Assembly: GCF_005930475.1 (NCBI RefSeq) | Contig: NZ_SJEW01000022.1 | Location: forward strand, 1 to 64,000 | Length of the DNA: 64,000 nt | Reading direction: 5' to 3' | Source of the DNA: Modestobacter altitudinis | Lineage (GTDB): Bacteria; Actinomycetota; Actinomycetes; Mycobacteriales; Geodermatophilaceae | Shown: in pieces, positions 15,601 through 24,273 of the stretch | Layout: each line of letters starts with the position of its first letter | How positions within the stretch are numbered: the first letter of the stretch is position 1 | Position numbers and translations under genes: made by a program | Notes under the pieces: model-generated | The model's database searches: none | The model's input: only the letters and a program-made list of their open reading frames with translations | Told to the model about the DNA's origin: nothing

Positions 15601-18486
15601 GACGTCCAGGCCCGGATGTGCCGCAGCACGGAAGGCGGCGACGTCAGCGGACAGGCCGGCGGTCTCGCTGCGCCAGCGCGCACTGCGCGTCTCGTCCAGC
15701 ACCGACAGGTCCACCGGCGGGCCGTCCAGCACCCGGGCCAACCCGTCCAGGTCTACGGGCGTGCGGACCTCGGCCAGCACCGGCCCCAGCCGCGCGGACC
15801 CCAGCAGCTCCGTGAACGCGGCATCGACGGCGGCACACGCGGCCGCGGCGTTCGGCACGTCGACCTCGGCGCTGTCCACGAACGCCCACGGGTGCCCGGG
15901 ACGTGGGCGGGCCAGGTCCGCGACATCCGGCAGCGCCGCCAGCGCCCGGCGTACCGCCGCGGTGGACTCCGCCGTCAACCCCCCGATGGCGACCGGTGAC
16001 ACCGGTAGCGCCGGCACCGAGTCACCGATGCTCAGCGCACCGGTGTGCGCGCTGTACAACGACAGCCCGGCGGTGTTCGGCTCGTGCAGTCGTGCGGCGT
16101 AGCGGGCGAGGGTGCGGCGGGCCGACCGCAGGTCCTCGGCGTCGGCGGTGAAGCCCTGCTCGTCGACGTCGACGGCGTGCTCCAGTGCCGCCCGCACCTG
16201 CGCGCGGACGACGGCCGGCCTGCTGCCCTTGTCGTGCAGGTCGAGGGCGAACGGACCCATGCCCACCGCGTCCAACCGGCGCGCGACGACGTCCAGCGCG
16301 GCCCGCTTCTCGGCGACGAACAGCACCCGCTTGCCGTCGGCGACCGCGCGGGCCAGCAGGTTGGTGATGGTCTGCGACTTGCCGGTGCCGGGTGGGCCCT
16401 CGAGCACGAAGGTCCGCCCGGCGGCGGCCTCGGCGACCGCGGTCAGCTGCGAGGCATCGGCCGACACCGGCACCGAGGCCGCGAGGTCGTCGAGGTCGAC
16501 GGCGGCAGCGTCGTCGACCGGGTCGTCGAACGGGTCCGTGGGGGAGTGCACCAGGTGCGCGACGAGCGGGTTCTCGGTGAGCGCCGCCCAGTGCTCGTCG
16601 AGGTCCTTCCACAGCCGGAACTTCGCGAACGCGAGGATCGCCAGGTCGGCCGTCGGCTCCACCCGGTACGGCAGCCCCTGCTCGGCCAGGGCCACGCGCA
16701 TCGCCTGGAGGGCGGCGTCCAGGTCGATCCCGGCGCCGTCCTCGGTCGGCTCCTGCAGGCCGGGCACGGTCAGGCCGTGCAGCTGGCGCAGCTTCTCGAG
16801 GAGGCAGTAGTTCGGCGTGCTGGTGCCGGCCTCGTCCATGGTCAGCCGGTAGGCACCGGTACGGGACACCGGCTTGAGCACGACGGGGACGAGGACCAAC
16901 GGTGAGCGCAACGGCCGGCCGTCGAGCTCCCAGGCCAGGCTGCCCAGCGCGAGGTACAGGTTGTTGGCGCCGGTCTCCTCGACCACCGTCTTCGCCTTGT
17001 AGGCCAGCGCCCGCATCCGGGTGAGGTAGGAGCCCTCGTGGACGTCGACGTACACGCCACGGCGTTCCAGCAGCAGTTCGGCGAGCTGGTCCTGCGGGAG
17101 CTCCCGGGCCGAGCGCAACCCGCGCTCGCGCTGGACGGCGGCCAGCTGGTCGCTGGGCAGCAGCGTCACCGGCGCACCGCCGTTGACCAGGTCCTCCAGG
17201 CTCCCCAGGTGGGCGTCGGGAACGGTCAGCGCGATCCCGGCCCGGGGCGTGTAGTTGATCAGCCGGTTGCGCAGACTCAGGTCGAGCAGGGCGTTCTTCC
17301 ACTGCGCGATCCGTGGAGGGGCGACCTCACGCGTGGTGCCGGGAGCAGGCGCCGTCCCGCCGTCCGGCGTCCGTGCCGGCGTGCTGTGCGCCGCAGGTCG
17401 GTACTCGACGACCTGGACGGTCCCGTCGGCGTCGCGGGTGCGGGCCGGGAGCGGGAGGACCCCGTCGCGGCGGGCGCGGTAGACGTCGACGACGCCGATG
17501 ACCCGGTCCAGCTCGCCGGTCAACCAGGTCGCGTACGGCGGACGGTGCAGCTCGTCGAAGTCGGCCGGCTCGGCGCGCGTGGTCAGCATCGTGGTCTCGA
17601 CGAGCCGGACGAGCCCCAGGTCGACGAGGTTGACCAGGCTGGCGACGTCGGTGGTCGCGGCGCTCTGCGAGGACAGCTCCTCGCGCCAGTAGCCGAGGAA
17701 CGCGTGTCCTTCGACCAGCCAGAGCAGCGGTCGGATGCCGGCCTGCTCGAGTGCGGCGGCCAGGACGACGACGAGGTCCAGGCAGGTGCCGACCCGCTCG
17801 TCGAGCACCTCCCCGGGCGTGCGCACCTTCTGGCCGACGTCGGCCCAACTGGCCGGCGGCTCGCTGTACCGGATGTCCCGCTGTTGCATTGCGCCGCAGA
17901 TCGCCGCGGTGATCGCGTCGACCCGCTCGGCGCCGGACTGGTAGCCCTGGACCGAGGGGCTGCCGGTCCGGACCCGCAGCAGCTCGGCCGCCTCCCCGAC
18001 CAGCGCGGTGACCGACGGGTGGTTCGGCAGGACGTGCGCGGCGAGCATCTCCATCGCCAGCGACAGGGGTGTGGCCAACCACTGGGCGGCCGCGAGGACC
18101 ACGACCGGCACGCGGGCCGAGCCGAGCACCTGGCCGTCCTGCTCGACCGAGACCGACAGCCAGCCCGGACGTCGTTCCTCGACCTGCAGCATGGCGGCCG
18201 GGTCCAGCCGCAGCCCCACGTCGGTGAGCACGGTCGTGCGTCCGGGGTCGACGTCGGCGAGGAGCTCCACGGCCGCGCCGATCGGGCCCTCGGCGTCCCG
18301 GACCCCGACGTGCACGCTGACGTTGCGCACCGGGGCGCCGCTGCCGGTGAGGGTCAGCTGCGACACGATCGGGACGCCGTTGTGGGCCAGCGCGTAGCTG
18401 AGGACCGGAACGGACGTGACGTCGACGGTGACCCGGGCTCCGGCCACTGCGGCGTCGGGCAGGTCGAGGTCAGCAGCGTTCCCCAT
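12667..18486 (-). CDS. DUF4011 / SF1 (UPF1-like) helicase / MTES_1575 endonuclease / DUF3320 giant protein
   Basis: A 1939-residue protein. An N-terminal region ends in a transglutaminase-like segment (RVGTCLDLVVVLAA near 230 and EGHAFLGYW near 260, supplying Cys and His). DUF4011 follows near 390 (QWKNALLDLSLRNRLINYTP). The SF1 motor has Walker A GPPGTGKSQ near 696, a long insertion, Walker B VVFDEASQ near 1311, VVVGDSKQMPP near 1333, WHYRSQDES near 1387, ENVQGDERDVV near 1517 and AITRARRQ near 1558. A Vsr/MTES_1575-type nuclease lies near 1620-1720 (DFKVDLSVA, AVLLDGPAW), and a DUF3320-like tail near 1876-1930. DUF4011-helicase-nuclease proteins have been reported as single-gene phage defence (Hhe; from memory). 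GC matches the core genome, so it may be long resident. Confidence 0.85.
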   Translation of the reverse strand: MGNAADLDLPDAAVAGARVTVDVTSVPVLSYALAHNGVPIVSQLTLTGSGAPVRNVSVHVGVRDAEGPIGAAVELLADVDPGRTTVLTDVGLRLDPAAMLQVEERRPGWLSVSVEQDGQVLGSARVPVVVLAAAQWLATPLSLAMEMLAAHVLPNHPSVTALVGEAAELLRVRTGSPSVQGYQSGAERVDAITAAICGAMQQRDIRYSEPPASWADVGQKVRTPGEVLDERVGTCLDLVVVLAAALEQAGIRPLLWLVEGHAFLGYWREELSSQSAATTDVASLVNLVDLGLVRLVETTMLTTRAEPADFDELHRPPYATWLTGELDRVIGVVDVYRARRDGVLPLPARTRDADGTVQVVEYRPAAHSTPARTPDGGTAPAPGTTREVAPPRIAQWKNALLDLSLRNRLINYTPRAGIALTVPDAHLGSLEDLVNGGAPVTLLPSDQLAAVQRERGLRSARELPQDQLAELLLERRGVYVDVHEGSYLTRMRALAYKAKTVVEETGANNLYLALGSLAWELDGRPLRSPLVLVPVVLKPVSRTGAYRLTMDEAGTSTPNYCLLEKLRQLHGLTVPGLQEPTEDGAGIDLDAALQAMRVALAEQGLPYRVEPTADLAILAFAKFRLWKDLDEHWAALTENPLVAHLVHSPTDPFDDPVDDAAAVDLDDLAASVPVSADASQLTAVAEAAAGRTFVLEGPPGTGKSQTITNLLARAVADGKRVLFVAEKRAALDVVARRLDAVGMGPFALDLHDKGSRPAVVRAQVRAALEHAVDVDEQGFTADAEDLRSARRTLARYAARLHEPNTAGLSLYSAHTGALSIGDSVPALPVSPVAIGGLTAESTAAVRRALAALPDVADLARPRPGHPWAFVDSAEVDVPNAAAACAAVDAAFTELLGSARLGPVLAEVRTPVDLDGLARVLDGPPVDLSVLDETRSARWRSETAGLSADVAAFRAAAHPGLDVATPAALDLPLAEIAAAGQAAADSGFFGRKKRLIAVRESLAAVLTGEVHPKAVPTLASALLTAQTSARALAARAAAIPGLRVPASWNPLTDPGLVDREVDWLRLAGAVVDGATGFPAAVRALLVQGPASNPAAAAAVRRARDAVTQLLVACRADGDQLAAWAGPEGLLNRWQATRVERAAVTPGLPSLRRWLDLVVALEPLRSAGLAEARSALLTGAVPADDAVRSFERGLAGASMAEREEATGLAGFDAPVHERSITRFTAASRAVRAHLTSALPAAVVTSRSFDVSARGGRVGALQRELNRQRGGLGVRALLAEYGDLVTAVMPCVLVSPDSVARFFPARAGLFDLVVFDEASQIRVADAVGALGRARAAVVVGDSKQMPPTSFAEPTADDDSLPEDLATAVEDEESILSECVQARVPRQWLSWHYRSQDESLIAFSNGQYYENRLSSFPAPVHGPASSAPDGHGVSLVRVDGTFHRSGVGKLLRTNPVEAEAIVAEIRRRFDGSPDAVPSLGVVTFNAQQRALIEGLLRDAGDERLVEALDRTDGEGLFVKNLENVQGDERDVVLFSTAFSANERGQLPLNFGPLNKSGGERRLNVAITRARRQVVVFSSFAPGDLRAEQTSSVGIKHLRAYLDLAAFGTDALPRDARLASVPDRHREDVAAALRDRGLVVRTDVGLSDFKVDLSVALSEVPDVPVLAVLLDGPAWARRRTVGDRDGLPVEVLGGMLRWPAVERVWLPSWLADRDEVLDRLVAAAQTPASAVAEPATVDLPAAAAPAPEPAVTVPAVLPTPIPQLDGEEPFVPWAPAPAGERTLLDQLADQRVAERVRQVLQAGVEAEGPVHVDRLARLTAGAFGLTRVARARLDGLAALVPASARVGDVVWPSGVDRTTWAGFRSDPAATRPMEQVAPEEIGNAMVALCRASAGMTKDELFAQTLEVFGYRRRTAAQVAVLEAALVATTYTGRLTAAPSGLLTA

Positions 18487-18637
18487 GGCGTCTGTCTACC
18501 TGGCGAGCAGGAGTGGACCGGGGACGCCTGGTGGCGGGTGGGACTGCTGGGGCTGGATCGGACGCTCTCGGCCCGGATCGGCTGGACCGGGTCCTCAGCC
18601 GTGGCACGATGCCACTCGGTGGCTCGCCGCCGCCGCC

Positions 18638-18697
18638 GACCGGATCACGGTGGCCGCCGCGCTCGACCGTGACGGCGACGGGGTGACCTGCGAGTAG
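18638..18697 (+). pseudogene. Excalibur calcium-binding domain remnant
   Basis: The last codons before a TAG at 18695 read DRITVAAALDRDGDGVTCE. LDRDGDGVTCE is the hallmark DxDxDGxxCE loop of excalibur domains found at the ends of secreted actinobacterial proteins. No convincing start or upstream domain is visible, and the frame runs back into antisense of the helicase gene. It is most likely the tail of a lost gene. Confidence 0.4.
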
Positions 18698-18706
18698 CGG
18701 GCCTCG

Positions 18707-19804
18707 TCACCGGGCCACCGCGGGCGCCGGCTGGGCTGTCGCGGCGTCGGCGGCCATCCGGGCGGAGAGCACGGCCGCATCGGCGCCGACGAAACCGAGC
18801 AGCGCCGAGCCGCGGCAGGTCTGCCACGGCAGGCCGAGGAAGTACAGCCCGGGCACGTCGGTCACGCCGCCGTCATGCCGGACCTGCCCGTCGACGACGA
18901 CCCCGGGAACGTGCAGCCAGGAGTGGTCGGACCGGTAACCGGTCGCCCACACGACCGCATCGACCTCAGCGGACGTGCCGTCGGCGAACCGCGCGGTGCG
19001 GCCGGTGAAGCCGGTCAGCCGCGGTCGGAAGCCGATCCCGCATCGACGCAGCCGGGCAGTGCGGGTGCCGATCACCAGGTCGCCGCGTGCGCGCAGCCGG
19101 CGCCCGATGCGGCTCCCGGCCGGCACGGTGAAGAACCCAGCACGGCTCAGCCAGGAGAACAGGTCGCGGCCGGCGATCCGCTGAGGAAGCTCCAGCTGCG
19201 TCGAGCCGACCGCGACCGTCACCGAGCAGCTGGAAGCCAGCTCGGCCGCGATCTGCAGACCCGAGTTGGCCGCACCCACCACCAGCACCCGGGCACCGGC
19301 GGGCAGCTGGCCGGGGTTCCGGTACTCCGCGCTGTGCAGCTGGACGACGTCGGGCGCGACCCCGGCGGCGAGCGCGGGGATCCACGGGACCTGGAACGGC
19401 CCGGTGGCGACGACGACCTGCCGCGCCCGCAGCGTGCCGGTCGGCGTCTCCACGACGAACGTGCCGTCGTCGGCCCGGTGCAGCCGCCGGACGGGGGAGT
19501 CCAGCCGCGCCGGCGGGGCGAAGTGCCGGGCGTAGCCGGCCAGGTAGTCGGCGACGTCGTCCTTGGTCGGGTGGCTGTCGGCCGGCGCGGGGAACGGCAG
19601 CCCGGGCAGCCCGTCGTACTGCGCCGGGCTGAACAGCCGCAGCGAGTCCCAGCGGGTGCGCCACGAGTGCCCGATCTCTGGTGCGGCGTCCAGCAGCAGG
19701 AAGTCCGCGTCGCGGCGGGCGAGGTGGTGGCCGAGCGCGAGGCCGGCCTGGCCGGCGCCGATCACGGCCACGTCGAGCACGTCGGTGGGCAGGGTGCTGG
19801 TCAT
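18707..19804 (-). CDS. Flavin-containing monooxygenase / CzcO-like FAD oxidoreductase
   Basis: 365 residues, with an FAD dinucleotide motif at the N-terminus (VAVIGAGQAGLALG, about 13-26), an aromatic cap region (WRTRWDSLRLFSPAQYDGLP) and a second Rossmann motif for NADPH (VLVVGAANSGLQIAAEL near 172). A late conserved VVWATGYRSDHSWL matches the ATG(Y/F) motif of this family. It lacks the Baeyer-Villiger FxGxxxHxxxWP fingerprint, so an N- or S-oxygenase or simple oxidoreductase is likelier. The substrate is unknown. A 25-base site shared with neighbouring exporter and metal genes lies 54 bases upstream, suggesting control by the adjacent LuxR-type regulator. Confidence 0.85.
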   Translation of the reverse strand: MTSTLPTDVLDVAVIGAGQAGLALGHHLARRDADFLLLDAAPEIGHSWRTRWDSLRLFSPAQYDGLPGLPFPAPADSHPTKDDVADYLAGYARHFAPPARLDSPVRRLHRADDGTFVVETPTGTLRARQVVVATGPFQVPWIPALAAGVAPDVVQLHSAEYRNPGQLPAGARVLVVGAANSGLQIAAELASSCSVTVAVGSTQLELPQRIAGRDLFSWLSRAGFFTVPAGSRIGRRLRARGDLVIGTRTARLRRCGIGFRPRLTGFTGRTARFADGTSAEVDAVVWATGYRSDHSWLHVPGVVVDGQVRHDGGVTDVPGLYFLGLPWQTCRGSALLGFVGADAAVLSARMAADAATAQPAPAVAR

Positions 19805-19858
19805 CGGAGCTCCTCCATCGCGTCTGGACCGCCCCGACGCTAGGAACGGACCGCCGGC

Positions 19859-19883
19859 CTCACGCCGGGAGAACCGCCGGGTT
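19859..19883 (-). promoter_or_regulatory. Shared regulatory site, copy 1 (before the monooxygenase)
   Basis: Read on the minus strand, AACCCGGCGGTTCTCCCGG then CGTGAG. Its first 19 bases are identical to the site at 24199 before the metallochaperone. It ends 54 bases before the ATG at 19804. It contains a CCCGG direct repeat with 7 bases between, a plausible site for a NarL-type helix-turn-helix dimer or for activation near a -35. Confidence 0.65.
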
Positions 19884-19885
19884 CC

Positions 19886-22645
19886 CTACACCTCCAGCGC
19901 CAGCGCGGTGAGCTCGGCGCGGGAGGTGACGCCGAGCTTGCTGAACACGTTGCGGAGGTGGAAGTCGACCGTCCGCGGGGACACGAACAGCCGCGCGGCG
20001 ACGTCCCGGTTGGACAGCCCCTGCCGGACCAGCGCGGCGACCTGGCGTTCCTGCGCGGTCAGGTCGGTCGCCGTGCTCACGTCGCGGCGGCGCGCGGTCT
20101 CCCCGGACGCGCGCAGTTCCTGCGCCGCGCGCTCCGCCCACGAGGCGGCGCCCAGCTCCTCGAACAGCGCCAGCGCCGCCCGCAGGTGGGCGCGGGCGTC
20201 GACGCGGCGGCGGGCGCGCCGCAGGTGCTCCCCGTACGCCAGCTCGGTGCGGGCCCGGTCGGGCAGCCGCAGCGAGTCCGCGTGCGCGGCGAGCGCCCGC
20301 TGGAAGTGCACCTCGGCGCCGTCGGCGAGCAGGGCACGCCCGTGCTCGACGACCGCGGTCGCCGCCGGCGTGCCCGTTCCCGCGGCGTGTTCGGCCAGCT
20401 CGTCCACCCAGGTGCGGGCGAGGTCGGCACGTCCTGCGCGGACGGCGGTCTCGATGCGGTCGACCGCCGCGGCCCGGCGCAGCCCGGGCTCGCTGATCTG
20501 CGCCAGGTGGTGCAGCGCGGTCGCCGGCTGCGCGGCGGCGCCCAGCGCCCGGGCCCAGTGGGCGAGGTCGATGACGAGGCCGTCGCTGACCCCGAGCGGG
20601 TGCGCCTCCCGGATCGCCGTCACCTCGGCGAGGTGACCGTCGGCGTCCTCCCCGCGCAGCGCGGCCAGCACGGCGAGCAGGGCGTGGGGCAGCGCGCTCA
20701 GCCCGGGGTGGCCGGTGGCGGCGGTCAGCGGCAGCGCCTCCTCGGCCGCCGCCGCGGCCTTCGACCAGGCCCCGACGGCGAGCTGCACCTGCGCTCCGCG
20801 GGTGAGCGCGTGCTCGACCATGTTCAGCGCACCGGCGGCGCGGGCCGCGGTGAGCTGGTGCTCGTGCAGCCGCAGCGCTCGCTCGTCGTCGCCGAGGAAC
20901 ACCGCGGCGATGGCCAGGTTGGGCTGCAGCACGTGGTCGTCGAGCGGGTCGGCGTCGGTGAGGGCGAAGCCGGCGCGGAAGCACTCCGCCATCGCCGCCC
21001 AGTCGCGGGAGGCGGCGGCGATGAACCCACGCCGCAGGGCGGCGGCGGCCCGCACCCGCGGCGGCGCGTCCGGTGCCGGGGGAGCGACCAGCACCGACGG
21101 GTCGACGGCGCGGGGGGAGCGGGCACCGAAGGCGACCAGCGACGCGGCGAGCATCGCCAGCTGCTGCGCCATGGCCTCGTCCACCTCGGCGGCGACCTGG
21201 ACGGCCTGCAGGACGAAGTCGTACCCCTCGTCGAGGGTGCGGGTGTTCCAGGCGATCTGGCCCTGCAGCGTCAGCAGCTGCGCCCGCACCAGCGGGTCGG
21301 TCACCGTGGCCCCAGCGGTGGTGGCCAGCGCCGCCGCCTGCGACGGGTGCGCGCCCAGCCAGGCCGAGGACGCGGCCCGGTGCAGCCGCCGGCCGCGGGC
21401 CTCGCCGCCGGTCGTCAGCTCCGCGGCGCGGGACCAGGCAGCGGCCGCCGCCTCGTGCCCACCGCGGGCGGCGGCCCGCTCGGCCACGGCGTCGAGCGCG
21501 GCGACGACGTCGTCGTCGGGCCGGTCGGCAGCCGCGGCCAGGTGCCAGGCGCGCCGGTCGGGGTCGCCGGCGAGCACCTCGGCCAGCGCCCGGTGCGCGG
21601 TGCGGCGCTGCGCGCTGGTCGCCGCGCGGTAGACCGCCGAGCGCACGAGCGGGTGGTACAGCGACACCACGTCGCCGTCGACGCGCAGCAGCCCGGACCG
21701 CTCGGCGACGTCGAGGGCGTCGTCGCCGGCGCCGAGGCGTTCGGCGGCGTCCCGGACGACGGTCAGCCGCGCGGTGTCGTCGGTGGCGGCGACGAGCAGG
21801 AACCGCTGCGCGGGCTCGTCCAGGCGCCGGTGCCGGTCGAGGAACCCGCGCTCCACCCCGCCGGTCAGCGGGAGGGGGGCCGGCAGCGGCGCCCGCCCGG
21901 CCAGCTGCTCCCCGGTGAGCACCCGGGCCAGCTCGACCAGCGCCAGCGGGTTGCCGCCGGTGCCGGCCACGAGCTGGTCGCGCACCCCCGGGTCGATCCC
22001 GCCGCCGGCGCGGGCGGCCAGCAGCGTGTCGGCGTCCGCACCGGTGACGCCGCCGAGGACGACGGCCGGCAGGTCGGCTGCGTCGAAGCGGCGTGCGTCG
22101 CCGTCGCGGGCGGCGAACAGCAGCGCCACCCGCTCGTCCTGCAGCCGGCGGGCGACGAACAGCAGCGCCGCGGACGAGGCGTCGTCGAGCCAGTGCGCGT
22201 CGTCGACGACGACCAGCAGCGGCGCCTCGTCGGCGGCGTCGGCGAGCAGGCTCAGCGTGCCCAGGAAGGCCAGGAACCGCTCGCCCTCACCGGTGGCCTC
22301 GCCGAGCGCGGCGCTCAGCGCCGCCCGCTGCGGCGCGGGCAGCCCGTCGAGGCGGGAGCGCAGCGGCCACAGCAGCCGCTGCAGCGCGGCGAAGGCCAGC
22401 GGTGACTCGGACTCCACCCCCGAGGTGCGCAGCACCCGCATGCCGGAGGCGGCCGCGACGGCGTCGCTGAGCAGCGTCGACTTGCCGGCCCCGGCCACCC
22501 CGCGGACGACCAGCGCCCCGCCCCTGCCCGAGCGTGCGGCGTCCAGCAGGGCGGTGATCGTCGCGCGCTCCCGGTCCCGCAGCACGGCCGGAACGGTACC
22601 GGGCGCGGCGGCCGGGTCGGCCGGGCCAGGCCCTGGCGAAAGCAC
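19886..22645 (-). CDS. LAL-type LuxR family ATPase transcriptional regulator
   Basis: 919 residues. The N-terminus is an AAA/STAND ATPase (Walker A GVAGAGKST near 50, Walker B LLVVVDDAHWLDD near 145), the middle is a long all-helical TPR-like region, and the C-terminus is a LuxR/NarL helix-turn-helix (LTAQERQVAALVRQGLSNRD, then TVDFHLRNVFSKLGV). This is the architecture of MalT/LAL regulators, which bind an inducer, multimerise on ATP and activate promoters. It sits in the middle of the genes carrying the shared upstream site and is the natural candidate to bind it. The annotated start is a GTG at 22645; a GTG at 22585 is also possible, since 22645 overlaps a possible site for the divergent exporter. 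Confidence 0.88.
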   Translation of the reverse strand: MLSPGPGPADPAAAPGTVPAVLRDRERATITALLDAARSGRGGALVVRGVAGAGKSTLLSDAVAAASGMRVLRTSGVESESPLAFAALQRLLWPLRSRLDGLPAPQRAALSAALGEATGEGERFLAFLGTLSLLADAADEAPLLVVVDDAHWLDDASSAALLFVARRLQDERVALLFAARDGDARRFDAADLPAVVLGGVTGADADTLLAARAGGGIDPGVRDQLVAGTGGNPLALVELARVLTGEQLAGRAPLPAPLPLTGGVERGFLDRHRRLDEPAQRFLLVAATDDTARLTVVRDAAERLGAGDDALDVAERSGLLRVDGDVVSLYHPLVRSAVYRAATSAQRRTAHRALAEVLAGDPDRRAWHLAAAADRPDDDVVAALDAVAERAAARGGHEAAAAAWSRAAELTTGGEARGRRLHRAASSAWLGAHPSQAAALATTAGATVTDPLVRAQLLTLQGQIAWNTRTLDEGYDFVLQAVQVAAEVDEAMAQQLAMLAASLVAFGARSPRAVDPSVLVAPPAPDAPPRVRAAAALRRGFIAAASRDWAAMAECFRAGFALTDADPLDDHVLQPNLAIAAVFLGDDERALRLHEHQLTAARAAGALNMVEHALTRGAQVQLAVGAWSKAAAAAEEALPLTAATGHPGLSALPHALLAVLAALRGEDADGHLAEVTAIREAHPLGVSDGLVIDLAHWARALGAAAQPATALHHLAQISEPGLRRAAAVDRIETAVRAGRADLARTWVDELAEHAAGTGTPAATAVVEHGRALLADGAEVHFQRALAAHADSLRLPDRARTELAYGEHLRRARRRVDARAHLRAALALFEELGAASWAERAAQELRASGETARRRDVSTATDLTAQERQVAALVRQGLSNRDVAARLFVSPRTVDFHLRNVFSKLGVTSRAELTALALEV

Positions 22646-22654
22646 CGGTGTGAG
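22632..22654 (+). promoter_or_regulatory. Shared regulatory site, weak copy 2 (before the DHA2 exporter)
   Basis: CCTGGCG, a divergent middle, then CCGGTGTGAG. It matches the copy at 19859-19883 at 15 of 23 positions, mostly in the two outer blocks, and ends 62 bases before the ATG at 22717. The match alone is weak; the position relative to the start is what supports it. Confidence 0.4.
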
Positions 22655-22716
22655 CGAGCGGGACGGCGGCGAGCGTGGCAGTCGACCGCACCGCCCGCTG
22701 CTCTCGAGGAGGAGCC

Positions 22717-24195
22717 ATGTCAGCCCACGCCTCCGCTGCCCACCCGCACCTGCACGATCCGGCTCCGGACGAGCCGCGCCGGCCCTGGACGGTCTTCGCC
22801 CTGATGATCGCCGCCCAGGTGATGGTCGTCCTGGACGTCTCCGTGGTGAACGTGGCGCTGCCGTCGATCGGCCGCGGCCTGGACCTGTCGGCCGCGGACT
22901 ACCAGTGGACGATCTCCGCCTACGTGCTGCTCTCCGGCGGGCTGCTGCTGCTCGGCGGACGCATCGCCGACCTGCTGAACCGCCGCGGCGCCTTCCTCGC
23001 CGGTGTCGGCCTGTTCACCGCCGCCTCGCTGGCCAGCGCGCTCGCCCAGGGCCCGGAGATGCTGATCGCCGCGCGGGCCGCGCAGGGCGCCGGCGCCGCG
23101 CTGCTCACCCCCGCGGCGCTGTCGATCATCATGACGGTCTACGCCGGTCGGCAGCGGCAGACCGCGCTCGCCGTCTGGGGGACCGTCGGCAGCCTCGGCA
23201 TCGCCGCCGGCGTGCTCTTCGGCGGCGCGCTGACCAGCGCGCTCGGCTGGCGCTCGGTGTTCTTCATCAACCTGCCCATCGGGATCGCCGTCATGGTGGG
23301 CAGCTTCCGGACCGTCGACCGCGGCACCGCGCAGGCCGGTGCGCTGCGCCGGCTCGACGTCCCTGGCGCGCTGACCCTGGTGGCCGGGCTGCTGGCGCTC
23401 GTGCTGGGCATCGAGGCCACCCGCTCGGCCGGCTGGACCGCGCCCCGCACCTGGATCCCGCTGGCCGCCGCTGCCGTGCTGCTGACGGTGTTCGCCCGGC
23501 TGGAGCGCCGCGCCGCCGACCCGCTGGTCCCGCCGGCGACCTGGCGGATCCGGTCGCTGGTCTCGGCCTCCGCGGTGATGGCCGGCATCACCGGCGTCGT
23601 CGTCGGTGCGGTCTTCCTCAGCTCGCTGTACCTGCAGACCGTCCTCGGCGCCTCGCCGGTGGTCGCGGGCCTGGCGTTCCTGCCGCTGGCCGGCGCGCTG
23701 ACGCTCGCGGCCGCCGCCGCGTCGACGGCGATCGGGCACCTCGGTGCTCGCCCGCTCATCCTGGGCGGCCTGGTCGTCCTGGCCGGGGGTGTGCTGCTGC
23801 TGGCCGCCTCCGCCGGCGGCACCTCCTACGCCGCCGACGTGCTGCCCGGCTTCCTGCTGGTCGGTGCCGGGGTCGGGCCGGTGTTCGTGGCCGTCGCGGT
23901 GGCCGCGATGGGCGACGTCCCCGCCGAGAGCTCCGGGCTGGCGTCCGGGCTGATGATGACCGGCCACGAGATCGGCGCCGCCCTGGGCGTCGCCGGGCTC
24001 ACCGCCGTCGCCGGGACCTTGACCACCTCGGCCGGGCTCGTCGACGGCTACGGCCGCGCCTTCGCCGTCACCGCCGGCGTCGCGGCCGCGCTGTTCCTGC
24101 TGACCCTCGCCGCGGTGCCCGGCGGGAAGCCCGCTCCCGGGACGGCGGCCGGCCACGGGCACGGCGTCCACGGCCACGGCCCCCACGGCCACTGA
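22717..24195 (+). CDS. DHA2 (EmrB/QacA) family major facilitator drug exporter
   Basis: 492 residues with about 14 hydrophobic segments. The first membrane helix carries the DHA2 hallmark MVVLDVSVVNVALPSIG, followed by LLLLGGRIADLLNRRGAFL (motif A) and AAQGAGAALLTPAALSI (motif C region). The product is a proton-driven exporter of hydrophobic compounds in the inner membrane. ATG at 22717 is chosen because GAGGAGGAG lies just upstream. The C-terminus ends in a His-rich tail (GHGHGVHGHGPHGH), unusual for a drug exporter; together with the neighbouring HMA protein and P-ATPase it hints at metal sensing or transport. It is divergent from the LAL regulator. Confidence 0.9.
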   Translation: MSAHASAAHPHLHDPAPDEPRRPWTVFALMIAAQVMVVLDVSVVNVALPSIGRGLDLSAADYQWTISAYVLLSGGLLLLGGRIADLLNRRGAFLAGVGLFTAASLASALAQGPEMLIAARAAQGAGAALLTPAALSIIMTVYAGRQRQTALAVWGTVGSLGIAAGVLFGGALTSALGWRSVFFINLPIGIAVMVGSFRTVDRGTAQAGALRRLDVPGALTLVAGLLALVLGIEATRSAGWTAPRTWIPLAAAAVLLTVFARLERRAADPLVPPATWRIRSLVSASAVMAGITGVVVGAVFLSSLYLQTVLGASPVVAGLAFLPLAGALTLAAAAASTAIGHLGARPLILGGLVVLAGGVLLLAASAGGTSYAADVLPGFLLVGAGVGPVFVAVAVAAMGDVPAESSGLASGLMMTGHEIGAALGVAGLTAVAGTLTTSAGLVDGYGRAFAVTAGVAAALFLLTLAAVPGGKPAPGTAAGHGHGVHGHGPHGH

Positions 24196-24198
24196 ACG

Positions 24199-24221
24199 AA
24201 CCCGGCGGTTCTCCCGGTGAG
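24199..24221 (+). promoter_or_regulatory. Shared regulatory site, copy 3 (before the HMA metallochaperone)
   Basis: AACCCGGCGGTTCTCCCGGT then GAG, starting four bases after the exporter stop and ending 52 bases before the ATG at 24274. Its first 19 bases are identical to the copy before the monooxygenase. Homology continues a little further (GAGACGCCCC here, GAGATGCCCC in the copy at 26906). Confidence 0.65.
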
Positions 24222-24273
24222 ACGCCCCTGCCCCCACACCGACGCTCGTCCCCACAACGACCGAGGAGTTCCC

